Positions 11,760-22,174 of a stretch of 64,000 nt of DNA are shown here, piece by piece. Where the stretch lies: assembly GCA_963691705.1 (NCBI GenBank), contig OY829542.1:23360579-23424578 (forward strand), given 5' to 3'. Source of the stretch: Viola odorata (taxonomy: Eukaryota > Streptophyta > Magnoliopsida > Malpighiales > Violaceae). Made by a program: the position numbers and the translations under genes. Under the pieces are notes generated by a model. It searched no databases, was not told the origin of the DNA, and saw nothing but the letters and a program-made list of their open reading frames with translations. Each line of letters begins with the position of its first letter. Within the stretch, counting starts at the first letter, position 1.

Positions 11760-13163
11760 TAATATTTCTTTTTCTTTTCTTTCGTTTTCTTTTTCTTTTT
11801 CTGTTTTTTCTATCCTTTCTTTTCATTTCATTTCTTTATCTTTTCTGATTTTTCTTTCTTTTTTCCTTTAAGTTTTTCATTTACCAAAAACATACATAAA
11901 ACACTATTTGATTTTCTTTTCACTTTCTTTCTTTCACCCTTCTCTGCTTCCTTTTCTTTTCTTCCTTCCTATTCTTTTCTTCTTTTTTATTTTCCCTTTT
12001 CCGATGGAGAAGGATTCGGGTTTGGATTTTTGGTGTTGGGTTTCGGCGGTGATGGAGGAAATGGTTTGGGATCGGGATTGGGTGATTTTGGTTGGGAGTG
12101 TGGCGTTCGGGGACGGTGGTTTGATGGCGATTGGGTATTTTGTGCAGATCGGGATTGGGTTTTGGGCAGTGGTGATTTGGTGAGATGATGGTGCCGGCGG
12201 TGGGTGGAGATGGTGATTATAATTAGGAAATTCCTTATAATTATTGGGGTCATTAAGGTTGTTGTGCAGAGGAAGAAGAAAGAAAAGTAAAGAAAAAGGA
12301 AGAAAAAGAAAGAAAAGGAAAGAAAAAGGAAGAAAAAGAAAGAAAAGAAAAGAAAAAAAGAAAGGAAAAGAAATATTAAACTAATGATTATATTATTTTT
12401 CCAAATTTCTTAAATTAATTAAATTATTTTTCTGAATTTTTTCCCTTAATTATATTATTTTACTGGATTTTTAAAATTAATTATAATAATTTTCAGGATT
12501 TTTTAAATTAATTATATTATTTTCTGAATTTTTCATAATTTTTAGGTTAATTAATTTTTTTTAGAATTTTTTACATTTTTTTTAGAATTTTTACATTTGT
12601 TTTGGAATTCTTTCTTAATTTTTAGATTAATTAATTTTTTTTTGAATTTTTAACATTTTTTTCTTGAGTTTTAGGTTAAGTAAAAAAATGACATTTCTTT
12701 TGTGAATCTTTACATTTGTTTTTGGAATTTTTAACAATTTTTTTCTTGATTTTTAAGTTAATTACATTTTTTTTAGAATTTTTACAATATTTTTTAGAAT
12801 TTTTGCATTTTTTTTGGAATTTTTACATTTTTTTCTCATTTTTTAAATTAATAATTTTTTTTTGGAATTTTTAGATTAATTATATTATTTAATTAATTTT
12901 AAAAATGAAGATAACCTACTGTAGGGAGTGTTTTTAACGGATCCGTTAGTGAAAGTGGATGGAAGAGTCTTTTTGTCCGAAAATAATAGTCCAGGGAAGG
13001 CAGACTGCAAAAAATGAAATACATTGAATTAATTATATTATTTTTCAGAAATTTTAAATTAATTATACTATTTTTCTCAAAATTTTAAATTAACTATATT
13101 TTTCAAAATAAATGATTTAATTTTTGATTTTTTGTAATTTTTCTGGTTTTTTGGGTTTTTTTT
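11760..13163. other. MULE interior: pyrimidine arm, GC-rich centre, purine arm, AT-rich repeats
   Basis: A CTTT-rich tract (11762-12000) faces a GAAA-rich tract (12268-12372) across a short GC-rich centre (12001-12260), so the left half can fold on the right. The centre carries an open frame beginning MEKDSGLDFW (12004-12183), which might be a captured host exon but which I do not recognise. 12380-13160 is AT-rich with many degenerate copies of ttttagaattttt. I call no gene. Confidence 0.5.
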
Positions 13164-13167
13164 TTAA

Positions 13168-13263
13168 TTTACCAAACGACGCGTCGTCTGCTTGTCAACC
13201 TGTCCTTGAGAATGAACGACGCGTCGTTCGTATCCTATGTCAGCAACATTATGACGTGGCATG
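13168..13263 (-). repeat. Inner part of MULE right terminal inverted repeat
   Basis: Inverted match to 11570-11665. It has ACGACGCGTCGT at 13176 and again at 13216, the latter inside a 16-bp perfect palindrome (13214-13229). Confidence 0.75.
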
Positions 13264-14271
13264 TGATATGGCCCGAGTTCCTCAAGAGCTTGAGCACGTC
13301 CGCGAATGGAGCCGGATCTAGTCTCACTTACGGTTGGGGTTGGATCGGATTGGTTTGGAGGCGGAACAAGTTGCAGTGGAATGTTTTAAAGGAAAATACA
13401 AAGGAAATGGAAGATTTGATAAAGGAAAAAGGAAGGGGTCTTATATATTTATAATGGGATTTCGGACATAGAAGTTTGGAGGAAACCCTCTTGGCAATGA
13501 AGGCCAAGCAACCTTCCTATGACAAACGACTAACTAGGATCTTCTCCAAGGTAGGCTTGATCATCAATGGAGGATGATGAGCAAACGGATCCCTTGAAGG
13601 AGAGAAGCTACGGCTCTAATAACCTAGAGTAGCTAATGGCTTAAGGCTTTTGGGAAATAACTCCCAAATCAAAAGCAACCTAAAAATGAAGGCAAGTTCT
13701 TCATTTTATAGGGAAACTATATACATGGGATAAGACCCCAATACCCTTGGACAAAGGGACACGTCATTCATGGGACACGCGAGCTCTCTTGGGCGTTTGA
13801 TGCGTCTCTTGTGCGACCGAGTGACAAGGTGCTTGCGCGGGCGTGTTGCTTGGCTCGCGCGCGTCCGAGTGGCTGGGTGCGGGTGCTTGCTGGGTCGAGT
13901 GGTGCTGCGATGCCGTGGCCACGTTCTGGGGTGCGGCTTGGGTGCGATGCTTTGCCGAAGCCTTAGCGATGGGCTTTGGCGAAGTCTTGATGCTAGCCGC
14001 GTGTGTGACCTTTGCGATAGACGTGGGCTCAGACTCGGGCGTAAGGCTGCGAGTTGAGTTGCTAGTGTGGCTTCTAGGCTTGGACTCGAACTCGGGCGTG
14101 AGGCTGCGAGTCGAGTCATTGGCATGGATGCATACGCTCCATTGGGCCTCGGTCTTCATGCTGCTTTCCTCAGCCCTAAGCGCTCGAATGAGTAGGCTGA
14201 ACAAGTCTCGGCCTCTCAAGGCGTGGCTACGCGTGGCTTTGGATGGGCCTTGGGCTTGGGCTGTATCATCC
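13264..14271 (-). repeat. 3' LTR of element A
   Basis: Matches 20707-21712 throughout. It lacks about 22 bp present near 20791 and has about 19 extra bp near 13764. TATA-like sequences on the minus strand lie at 13704-13710 and near 13441-13452. The GC-rich 5' half (in element sense) encodes the C-terminus of the pol reading frame. Confidence 0.92.
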
Positions 14272-15764
14272 CCTCCCCCTTCGCAAGAATTCGTCCTCGA
14301 ATCCTCACCGTTGCTCCCCTCTAGCTCGTCGTCTTCATCACCTTCAAAGAAAGGTGAAAGATCATTAATATTGAAAGAAGGGTTAGTGTTGCCGTAAGAA
14401 GAAGGCATGTCAAGAACATATGCGTTATCATTAATTTTCTTAAGGATGAGAAACGGTCCGTCTCCCCGTGGGCTAAGCTTGCCCGCCCGGCGCTCCTTGG
14501 TCAAATGGACCCACACCAAGTCGCCGACTTCAAATGAGCGAATGTGGCGCCCGGCGTCACGTTTCTTGATCAAGTTGGCGTTGATAGCTTCGATGCGGTT
14601 CTTGGCCCTGCGATGCATCTCGCTCACCTTGGCTGCCTTTTCTTCGCCATCTAGACTAGCACATGTAGACAAAGGAAGGGGTAGCAAGTCTATGGGGGTG
14701 AGTGGGTTAAACCCATAGACAAGCTCAAACGGGGAATAGCGAGTTGAAACATGCATGGTACGGTTATAAGCAAACTCTATGAATGGAATGCATTCTTCCC
14801 ATGACTTAGGATTTTGCTTGATCATGATGCGCAACATGGTTCCTAGGGTCCTATTGACCACCTCGGTTTGCCCATCCGTTTGGGGATGGTACGAGGTAGA
14901 GAAAAGCAATTTTGTCCCTAACTTAGCCCAAAGCACCCTCCAAAAGTGCGCTAGGAATTTGCTATCCCTATCGCTCACGATTGTTCGAGGCATGCCGTGG
15001 AGCCTAACCACATCACGAAAGAATAAAGCGGCAATGTGAGAAGCATCATTAGTGGAATGACAAGGAATGAAATGGGCCATCTTTGAAAAACGGTCCACAA
15101 TGACAAAAAGTGAATCTTTCCCATGTTTGGTACGCGGAAGACCTAGAACAAAGTCCATCGAGATATCATGCCATGGGTGTGATGCAACGGGAAGTGGCAT
15201 GTAACGCCCATGATTAATGCTCCTAGTTTTAGCCTTCTTACATGCAAGACAATTACCAACTACCCGTGCTACCATTCTTTTCATTTTCGGCCAATAAAAA
15301 TGCTCCTTTAGTGTGCTTAGGGTTTTGTCAATGCCGAAATGCCCCATCAAGCCCCCCCCATGTGCTTCTCTTACTAAAAGTTCTCGGGTGCTACATATAG
15401 GCATGCATAATTTTCCCTTTCTATACAAGAAACCCTCATGCAAGGAAAACTCATAACAACCCCCATTGGAGCACGCAAGATACACATCCTTAAAATCCAC
15501 ATCATCGGCATAAAGAGAAGTAATGTGCAAAAAGCCTAGCATGCGGGCTTGCAAAGAGGTGAGGAGTGCGTACCTTCGGGATAACGCATCCGCAACGATG
15601 TTATCCTTACCCTTAAGGTATTTGATGTGGTAAGGAAACCTCTCAATGAACTCGAGCCACGCGGCGTGTCTCTTGTTGAGTTTCCCTTGCCCTTTGAGAT
15701 ACTTAAGGCTAAGGTGGTCCGTGTGGACCACAAACTCCCTCGGGGTCAAGTAGTGCTCCCATAC
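13764..15764 (-). pseudogene. Element A: RNase H end and integrase, frame running into the 3' LTR
   Basis: After the stop at 15765-15767 the same frame continues with the end of RNase H ([12 protein letters not shown], then VADALSRR). The integrase follows with its zinc-binding part, GHFGIDKT...C-x2-C (CLACKK), then a catalytic core with [15 protein letters not shown] and [14 protein letters not shown], and the C-terminal [12 protein letters not shown] and [11 protein letters not shown] regions. Reading continues past the polypurine tract about 500 bp into the LTR, with a low-complexity Ser/Thr/Pro end. The integrase part itself is open; the gene is inactive because of breaks upstream. Confidence 0.9.
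14272..14285 (-). promoter_or_regulatory. Polypurine tract of element A
   Basis: On the minus strand GAAGGGGGAGGGGA directly abuts the 3' LTR (TGATAC). It primes plus-strand DNA synthesis in LTR elements. It is read within the pol frame as Glu-Gly-Gly-Gly-Asp. Confidence 0.8.
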
Positions 15765-17129
15765 CTACAAAGCCCTTACAAGCGCATACAACTCCTTATC
15801 GTAAGTGCAATAGTTGAGCTGCGCCGCCTTGAGCTTTTCGCTAAAGAAAGCCACGGGTCTCTTGTCTTGCTTCAACACTGCCCCGATTCCTATCCCACTC
15901 GCATCGCATTCGACCTCAAAGGTCTTCTCAAAATTCGGGAGGATGAGGACCGGGCTCGAGGTGAGCCTTTCCTTGAGTGTGACAAAGGCTCGCTCTTGTT
16001 CCTTGCCCCAAATGAAAGGAACGTCCTTTTTAGTGAGCTCATTCAGTGGCGCGGCGATCGAAGAGAAGTCTTTGACGAATCGGCGGTAGAAGCCCGCAAG
16101 GCCATGGAAGGACCGAACCTCCCCCACGGTAGTGGGCGTGGGCCATTCGGCGATGGCTTGAACCTTGGCCGGATCCACCTTGAGCCCCTCGGATCCTACA
16201 ATAAAACCAAGGAAATGGACCTCTCCCAAGCAAAATTCACACTTGGAGAGCTTGGCATACAACTTGTGCATGCGAAGGGTTAGAAATACTTGGTGCAAGT
16301 GGCCCAAATGGGCTTGTGGAGAAGTGCTATAAACAAGGATATCATCAAAATATACTACCACAAAATGGCCTATGAAAGGCCTCAAAACATGGTTCATGAG
16401 CCGCATGAATGTGCTAGGTGCGTTGGTAAGGCCAAAAGGCATAACAAGCCGCTCATATAACCCAAACTTAGTCTTAAAAGCCGTTTTCCATTGGTCACCT
16501 TCATTCATTAGTATTTGGTGATAACCACTTACTAGATCAATTTTAGAAAACATTTTAGCTTTGCACAATTCGTCTAGCATGTCATCTAGGCGCGGGATTG
16601 GGTGAGAGTATTTCACGGTTACCTTGTTGATAGCACGACAATCCATGCACATCCTCCATGTGTCGTCCTTCTTAGGTACAAGAATCACCGGCACCGCGCA
16701 AGGGGAAAGGCTTTCCCTTATGAATCCTTTGGCCAACAACCCTTCCACTTGAGTTTGCAACTCTTGCGTCTCCTTCGGGTTACACCTATAGGCTGGCCTA
16801 TTAGGTAGTGCGGACCCGGGCAAGAAGTCAATCCTATGCTCTATGCCCCGTGTTGGTGGAAGGCCTTCGGGTATCTCCTCCGGAAAGACATCCTCGAATT
16901 CCTGCAAAAGAGGGGAAAGCATACTAGGCAAAGCAAAGTTAGGATTAGTGGCATTCAAAGAGAGGAATTTAAAGCGAACTAAAATGCAAGGCTTGCGCAT
17001 GCCGAATGTCCCTCCCCTTGGCCATGTAGCTCCCATTTCTCTCCACTCTCGCCTCCTTTGAGGCCTCACTAGTTTGCTTAGTCTTTTCAAACTTGGTTTT
17101 CCCACTCGGCTCTCCATTTTTCTCTCCAC
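15765..17129 (-). pseudogene. Element A: reverse transcriptase and RNase H start
   Basis: A 454-codon open stretch with the Ty3-type RT. It has the [11 protein letters not shown] linker, [33 protein letters not shown] and the catalytic YFDDILVYS, followed by the thumb and HFLGFIV. The RNase H start is marked by [16 protein letters not shown]. It ends at a TAG (15765-15767) where related proteins read through to VWEHYL, consistent with CAG to TAG. It is in a different frame from gag-protease, so a frameshift lies near 17030-17130. Confidence 0.92.
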
Positions 17130-17505
17130 TCATCTTACTTTCTTCTCTCGGCGCATGCTCTTTGTTTTCATGCCCGCTATTTTCCCATCGAATCCCACTC
17201 CCTTTCTTCTCTCCACTCCACTCACTTCCTTTCTTCTTGTGAATGGCAGCCGAGATTTCAAAGGTGGCGCATGCCTTTTCCAACTTAAGTTGGTCCTCAT
17301 ACACTTGGCTTGGCGGTAGTGGCGGGATGAGAAACTTGTGGCCCTCATGTTCCAACTTATAGGTATTCCGAAAGCCATCATGGACAGCCTTGCGGTCGTA
17401 TTGCCAAGGCCGCCCTAGTAGCAAATGGCTTGCGTGCATTGGGGCCACATCGCAAAGCCTTTGGTCCTTATATCCGCCAATGTTGAAAGGTAGAAGGACT
17501 TGCTT
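16969..17505 (-). pseudogene. Element A: protease C-terminal part and linker
   Basis: In frame with gag beyond the stop at 17506-17508. It contains VAPMHASHLLLGRPWQYDR, the typical end of the gypsy protease, then HEGHKFLIPPLPPSQVYED and a charged Lys/Glu linker. The frame closes at 16969 while pol continues in another frame. Confidence 0.8.
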
Positions 17506-19467
17506 TTACACCTTCACCGTGTTCCCATCATTAAACCAATTTAGCACATACGGATGAGGGTGCTTGGTGGTGGTAAGCCCAAGCGAATGCACTAAGAGGG
17601 CACTAGCCATGTCGGCACAACTACCATTTTCCACTATTATGGACACCACCATCCCGTTGGCCGTGCCCCTTGTGTGGAACAAATTCTCGCGTTGGGCAAT
17701 GGACGCGTCATCTTCCCTCCCTTTCAAACTCAAACTCCTTCGCACTACTAAACATTGGGGCACTTCCACTTGATCATACTCATCACTATCCGTGCTCGAG
17801 TGACCATCGTCCCCCCAACGTTCCTTCGGCCTCATTTCTTCCTCCTCCTCCTCTTCACTCACTATTTCACCTCTCTCCCTCATGACCATGACAGTCCGGT
17901 TGGGACACTCGGCCCTCATGTGGCCCTTGCCCCCACACTTGAAGCAGGTGATGTCTCGGGTGGGTGTCCTTGTGGGTAAGTTAGGTGCGGGTGTCGCGGT
18001 TGTAGGCTTAGGGGTTATGGTGTTTGGTTGGGTGTATAGCTTAGGTGTGTAGGCTCGGTTGGTGTTTGGGGTGGTTGCGGGTGTTTTGGTGGGGTTTTGC
18101 CACGGCTTCTTAAAGGTGTTAGAGGGGGTAGAAGGGGTAGTAGTAGGGTGGGTGTTTCTCGGTTTGTGGCTTACTTGTCTTTCCACCTTGAGGGCTAGAT
18201 GAAACATCTCGTCTAGTGTGGTGTAGGTGTAGAAGTCTAGGGGATCGACAATCTCCTTGTGAAGCCCTGCCAAGAAACGGGCCATGGTGGCCTCCACCTC
18301 CTCTCGAATATCAGCCCTCATGAGCAATGTCAACAACTCATGATAGAACTCACTAACGCTCTTGGTCCCTTGACTCAAGCATTGAAGGCGTCGGTGCAAG
18401 TCTCGCACATAGTATGGAGGGACGAACCTGCGCCTCATCTCAAACAGTAGCTCACCCCAAGTAGCCACGGGTGCCCTCCCTTCGAACCTTCTATTGATCT
18501 CAATACGGTCCCACCAATGTATGGCCATGCCGACAAACTCAACGATGGCCAATCTCACTTTCTTTTCTTCCGAGTAGTTGTAGTTGGCAAACACCCTCTC
18601 CATCTTGTTCTCCCATTCAAAGTAGGCCTCGGGCTCGTCCTTGCCCTCGAATTGAGGCAAGGTCATCTTGGGATTGCGGTTGTCATCCACATGATCCTCA
18701 TGGTGCCTATAGGGACGCTCGTCATACCCGTCCTCATATTCTCCATGCCCCGGTGGCTCATACGGAGGTCCCTCGGGCGCCTGCGGCCTACGCCCTCCCC
18801 TAGCCCTTCGTTGCTCATAGAAGGGTGGCCGGTGTGGTGGAGGCCTCTCTTGGAACCCCCTCGGGGCCCTCCCTTGAGGGTTGTGCTGCTCGGATCGGTT
18901 GTGGGTGTTGCGGGTTAGGTTTTGGGTGGTGTCTAGGTAAGGTCTAGGCTCTTGGTTTGGTAAGGGATCTCGGTAGCTTTGGAGGGCGTGTTGGTGTGCG
19001 TCATAGGGCTCGGTGTAAGGGTTGAATCTAGGCGGAGCCGAATGGTGTAGTTAGGGGCTTGGTGCGAGAGGGCCTCTTCGGACCCCTTCCTCCTCACTAG
19101 GGCAACTCCCTTCGGCCTCTACTTCGTTAGTGTCGAACCCGTAGTAATCCACATCCTTGGAGTTCCTTGGTCGGGTTCTTTGGTGGTAATGGACTAGTGG
19201 CTGTTGTGGGGGTATGTGTCGGGATGGTTGGGATGGGGGCTCTTTATGTGGGTTGAGGGTTGGGGTGGTTTTGGCAGTGAGATCAGCAAGGGCTTTTAGG
19301 ATGGCCGCGTTGGTCTCCTCTTGGCAAGCCCACCGCTCGGCCATTTGGGCAGCGAGGTCCACCCTAGCGGGGCTGGCTCGGGTGCCTCCATCCGGTGCCC
19401 TTCCCTCAAGTCTGCCCATGTTGGTGGATTCGGTTGAGTCCTCTTCCGAATGATGGCTTCGAGCCAT
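17506..19467 (-). pseudogene. Element A: gag polyprotein with zinc knuckle and degenerate protease motif
   Basis: The frame runs from an ATG at 19467 (an acceptor-like AG lies just before it) to a stop at 17506, with one internal TAA at 19051-19053. The capsid-like domain (QFEGKDEPEAYFEWENKMER, later FYHELLTLLMRADIREE) is followed by Thr/Pro-rich linkers, a CCHC knuckle (CFKCGGKGHMRAEC), an acidic run and a protease start. There the active site reads VENGSC, where the usual form has Asp, Thr or Ser, then Gly; the catalytic Asp is replaced by Glu. Confidence 0.88.
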
Positions 19468-19473
19468 GTGCAC

Positions 19474-20690
19474 GTACCTACAAAACGAACAAACGCAAGT
19501 GGCTATATAAAAGGGTTAGTGCGCTCCCTCTCGTGTTTCTCCTCGTGTTTCTCTCTTCCCTCTAATGTTCTCCCCACCTCGCGTCACTCTTTTCCCTCAA
19601 GCCCAGCCCTTAGACTACTTGACCCTAAGAAAGCAAGAAAAGGCACGGAAGACACAATGACAACTAGGCACGAAAGAAAGGTATAGAAAGCCTAGGTGTT
19701 GTGCGAAAGTGTAAGGATGCGCAACAACTTGGCTTAGAGTAGATATAATTGAGGAAACAACAAAGCAAACCAAGGACACGAATGAAAGCAAGCGCGAACT
19801 ACTCAAGAAACAGAACGGAACAACAACAAGTCAAACACACAATGCAATCAAGCTATGCACAAACCATGGACACACATTAACAAGGCTCAAGCCCGAACGC
19901 AAGCACTTACTAAGTCTCGACTTTCTTTTTCCCCACCTCGAGTCCCTTGCTTTGACTCAACGAATTCTTAAATTTTTTTTTTTTAATTCCCTTTGTTTGT
20001 TTTGAATTCTCTTCTTTTTTTTTTTTTGAATTCTAATTTTTTTTTTTTGAATTCTAATTTTTTTTTTTTTGATTGAGTGCAAGAGATTCCCAAGATGACC
20101 TATTGATATCCGACAATAGAGATATAAGTTATGCAATGATAAGGTGTGTGCGCGTATCAAGGGTGATAAGGGCTTTAGGTGATATGAGCAAGTGTGTGTA
20201 TCAAGGTGTGATAAGAGGAGTAGGTGATATGAGCAAGTGTGTGTATCAAGGTGTGATAAGAGTGGTAGGAGATATGAGCAAGTGTGTGTATCAATGATTG
20301 ATAGGTGGGTGCGGTTATAAATGATTGGGTGAGGGTACTATTATAGATTTAGGGGTTGGTGCCGTCGGCCTCACATGCACTTAGTGACTCACCTAATGAC
20401 TCACACAAAGGACAAAACGTACCAAGGACACTTGGCTCATCTTTTATGGGTGACCAACAACTCACAAGAACTCCAACTTGCTTTGCGATCAAAGAGATGA
20501 ATGAAAACGATTTTAATTCAGCACAAACACAACACAAACGATTTATGGCGTTTTAAATGGATCAAACACACATAAAACTCAAGAACACGAAAAAGACCCA
20601 AATGGTCCAAAATGACCGAAATGACAAGGGGGTGATTTTCAACCGTGGAAGTACCTCAAAAATGAAGTGGAAGCAACCTAGAGATAGCTG
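19474..20690 (-). other. Element A untranslated leader
   Basis: About 1.2 kb between the primer-binding site and gag, with no long frame. It has three copies of a poly(T)-gaattc block (19969-20071) and the 45-bp tandem repeats listed separately. Confidence 0.6.
20145..20295. repeat. 45-bp tandem repeat in element A leader
   Basis: About 3.3 copies of a 45-bp unit containing gatatgagcaagtgtgtgta. On the plus strand it happens to read GDMSKCVYQGVIRGV repeatedly, but I regard that as incidental since element A is coded on the other strand. Confidence 0.85.
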
Positions 20691-20692
20691 GA

Positions 20693-20704
20693 GCTCTGCT
20701 ACCA
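20693..20704 (-). promoter_or_regulatory. Primer-binding site of element A (initiator tRNA-Met type)
   Basis: On the minus strand TGGTAGCAGAGC starts two bases after the 5' LTR. It differs at one base from the common plant TGGTATCAGAGC, complementary to the 3' end of initiator tRNA-Met. Confidence 0.8.
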
Positions 20705-20706
20705 CA

Positions 20707-21712
20707 TGATATGGCCCGAGTTCCTCAAGAGCTTGAGCACGTCCGCGAATGGAGCCGGATCTAGTCTCACTTACGGTTGGGGTTGGATCGAAGCGGATGG
20801 ATGATGGATCGGATCGGTTTGGAGGCGGAACAAGTTGCAGCGGAATGTTTTAAAGGAAAATACAAAGGAAATGGAAGATTTGATAAAGGAAAAAGGAAGG
20901 GGTCTTATATATTTATAATGGGATTTCGGACATAGAAGTTTGGAGGAAACCCTCTTGGCAACGAAGGCCAAACAACCTTCCTATGACAAACGACTAACTA
21001 GGATCTTCTCCAAGGTAGGCTTGATCATCAATGGAGGATGATGAGCAAACGGATCCCTTGAAGGAGAGAAGCTACGGCTCTAATAACCTAGAGTAGCTAA
21101 TGGCTTAAGGCTTTTGGGAAATAACTCACAAATCAAAAGCAACCTAAAAATGAAGACAAGTTCTTCATTTTATAGGGAAACTATATACATGGGATAAGAC
21201 CCCAATACCCTTGGACAAAGGGACACGCTCTCTTGGGCGTTTGATGCGTCTCTTGTACGGCCGAGTGACAAGGTGCTTGCGCGGGCGTGTTGCTTGGCTC
21301 GCGCGCGTCCGAGTGGCTGGGTGCGGGTGCGTGCTGGGTCGAGTGGTGCTGCGATGCCGTGCCCACGTTCTGGGGTGCGGCTTGGGTGCGATGCTTTGCC
21401 GAAGCCTTAACGATGGGCTTTGGCGAAGTCTTGATGCTAGCCGCGTGTGTGACCTTTGTGATAGACGTGGGCTCAGACTCGGGCGTAAGGCTGCGAGTTG
21501 AGTTGCTGGTGTGGCTTCTAGGCTCGGACTCGAACTCGGGCGTGAGGCTGCGAGTCTAGTCGTTGGCATGGACGCATACGCTCCATTGGGCCTCGGTCTT
21601 CATGCTGCTTTCCTCAGCCCTAAGCGCTCGAATGAGTAGGCTGAACAAGTCTCGGCCTCTCAAGGCGTGGCTACGCGTGGCTTTGGATGGGCCTTGGGCT
21701 TGGGCTGTATCA
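20707..21712 (-). repeat. 5' LTR of element A
   Basis: Begins (minus strand) TGATACAGCCC and ends GGGCCATATCA. It matches the LTR at 13264-14271 with a few substitutions and two indels, so the insertion is old enough to have diverged slightly. TATAAAA on the minus strand lies near 21168-21174. Confidence 0.92.
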
Positions 21713-21814
21713 CATGCCACGTCAGCTAGTTAACGGTTGCGACTAACGGTGTGAGAGGCGAGTACCAAATGTGACGTTTCTAAAGAGTTCAGGTGCCAAA
21801 ATTTGTTTTAACCC
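21713..21814 (-). repeat. Outer part of MULE right terminal inverted repeat
   Basis: Inverted match to the outer part of the left arm (11417-11590), cut from its inner part by element A and followed by the 9-bp TSD attaaaaat at 21815-21823. Confidence 0.85.
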
Positions 21815-21932
21815 ATTAAAAATAAAATAAAAATTGTTTATGTTGAATTTTACCGTTATTTAAAAATAAAATATTATACTTGATTTCTTTCGTCCTAAAA
21901 TAAGTGTCGTTCTTTTAAATTTTAAGGAGGTA

Positions 21933-22172
21933 CTTCCTCCTAATTTTTTTAGATGTCTTTTAAACTAAAATCTCACAAACTAAGATAATGATTATTTTTA
22001 GTTGGAAGTAGCGAGATAGATGGATGAACTTATTGAAAATGTAAAAAAAATAATTAATTTATTGGTTGATTATTTATAACATTATTATTGAAAATATAAA
22101 AAGAATAAAAATAAATTAACTAACAAGAATTTTTTTGGGTCAAATGTGATATCTAAAAAGATTGGGAGGGAG
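21933..22172. mobile_element. Stowaway-like MITE
   Basis: Ends: cttcctcctaatttttttag at the left and its imperfect inverted partner ctaaaaagattgggagggag at the right, flanked by TA (21931-21932, 22173-22174). About 240 bp, AT-rich, no coding. A different sequence subfamily from the elements at 8154 and 26556. Confidence 0.65.
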
Positions 22173-22174
22173 TA

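Larger units (their letters stand above)
13264..21712 (-). mobile_element. Ty3/gypsy LTR retrotransposon A (decayed)
   Basis: An 8.45-kb element on the minus strand with ~1-kb LTRs (TGATAC...TATCA), a primer-binding site, gag, protease, reverse transcriptase, RNase H and integrase in Ty3 order, and a polypurine tract. The flanks share catg, a 4-bp repeat (5 bp would be usual). The pre-insertion sequence rebuilds the MULE arm, which proves the nesting. Coding capacity is broken by stops at 19051, 17506 and 15765 and by one frameshift between protease and RT. No chromodomain is seen after integrase. Confidence 0.93.
11417..21814. mobile_element. Non-autonomous Mutator-like element (MULE), split by Ty3/gypsy element A
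   Basis: The ends begin gggttaaaa / end ttttaaccc and are flanked by a perfect 9-bp repeat, attaaaaat. The arms are long inverted repeats: 11417-11665 matches, inverted, 13168-13263 plus 21713-21814, interrupted only by the gypsy insertion at 13264-21712. Without it the element is about 1.95 kb. I find no MURA-type transposase, so it is non-autonomous. It sits only about 275 bp upstream of the RH39-like start codon, and so may touch that gene's promoter. Confidence 0.8.

Noticed and set aside
13770..14397. Plus-strand Arg/Leu/Gly-rich frames in the left LTR of element A (and 21211-21559 in the right)
   Set aside because: Shadows of the GC-rich LTR that codes on the other strand; the repeated occurrence is just the two LTRs.
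15627..16283. 218-codon plus-strand frame opposite RT of element A
   Set aside because: Antisense shadow of the pol gene.
20145..20295. CRISPR-like regular repeats
   Set aside because: Contiguous tandem repeats without unique spacers, in a plant retrotransposon leader.
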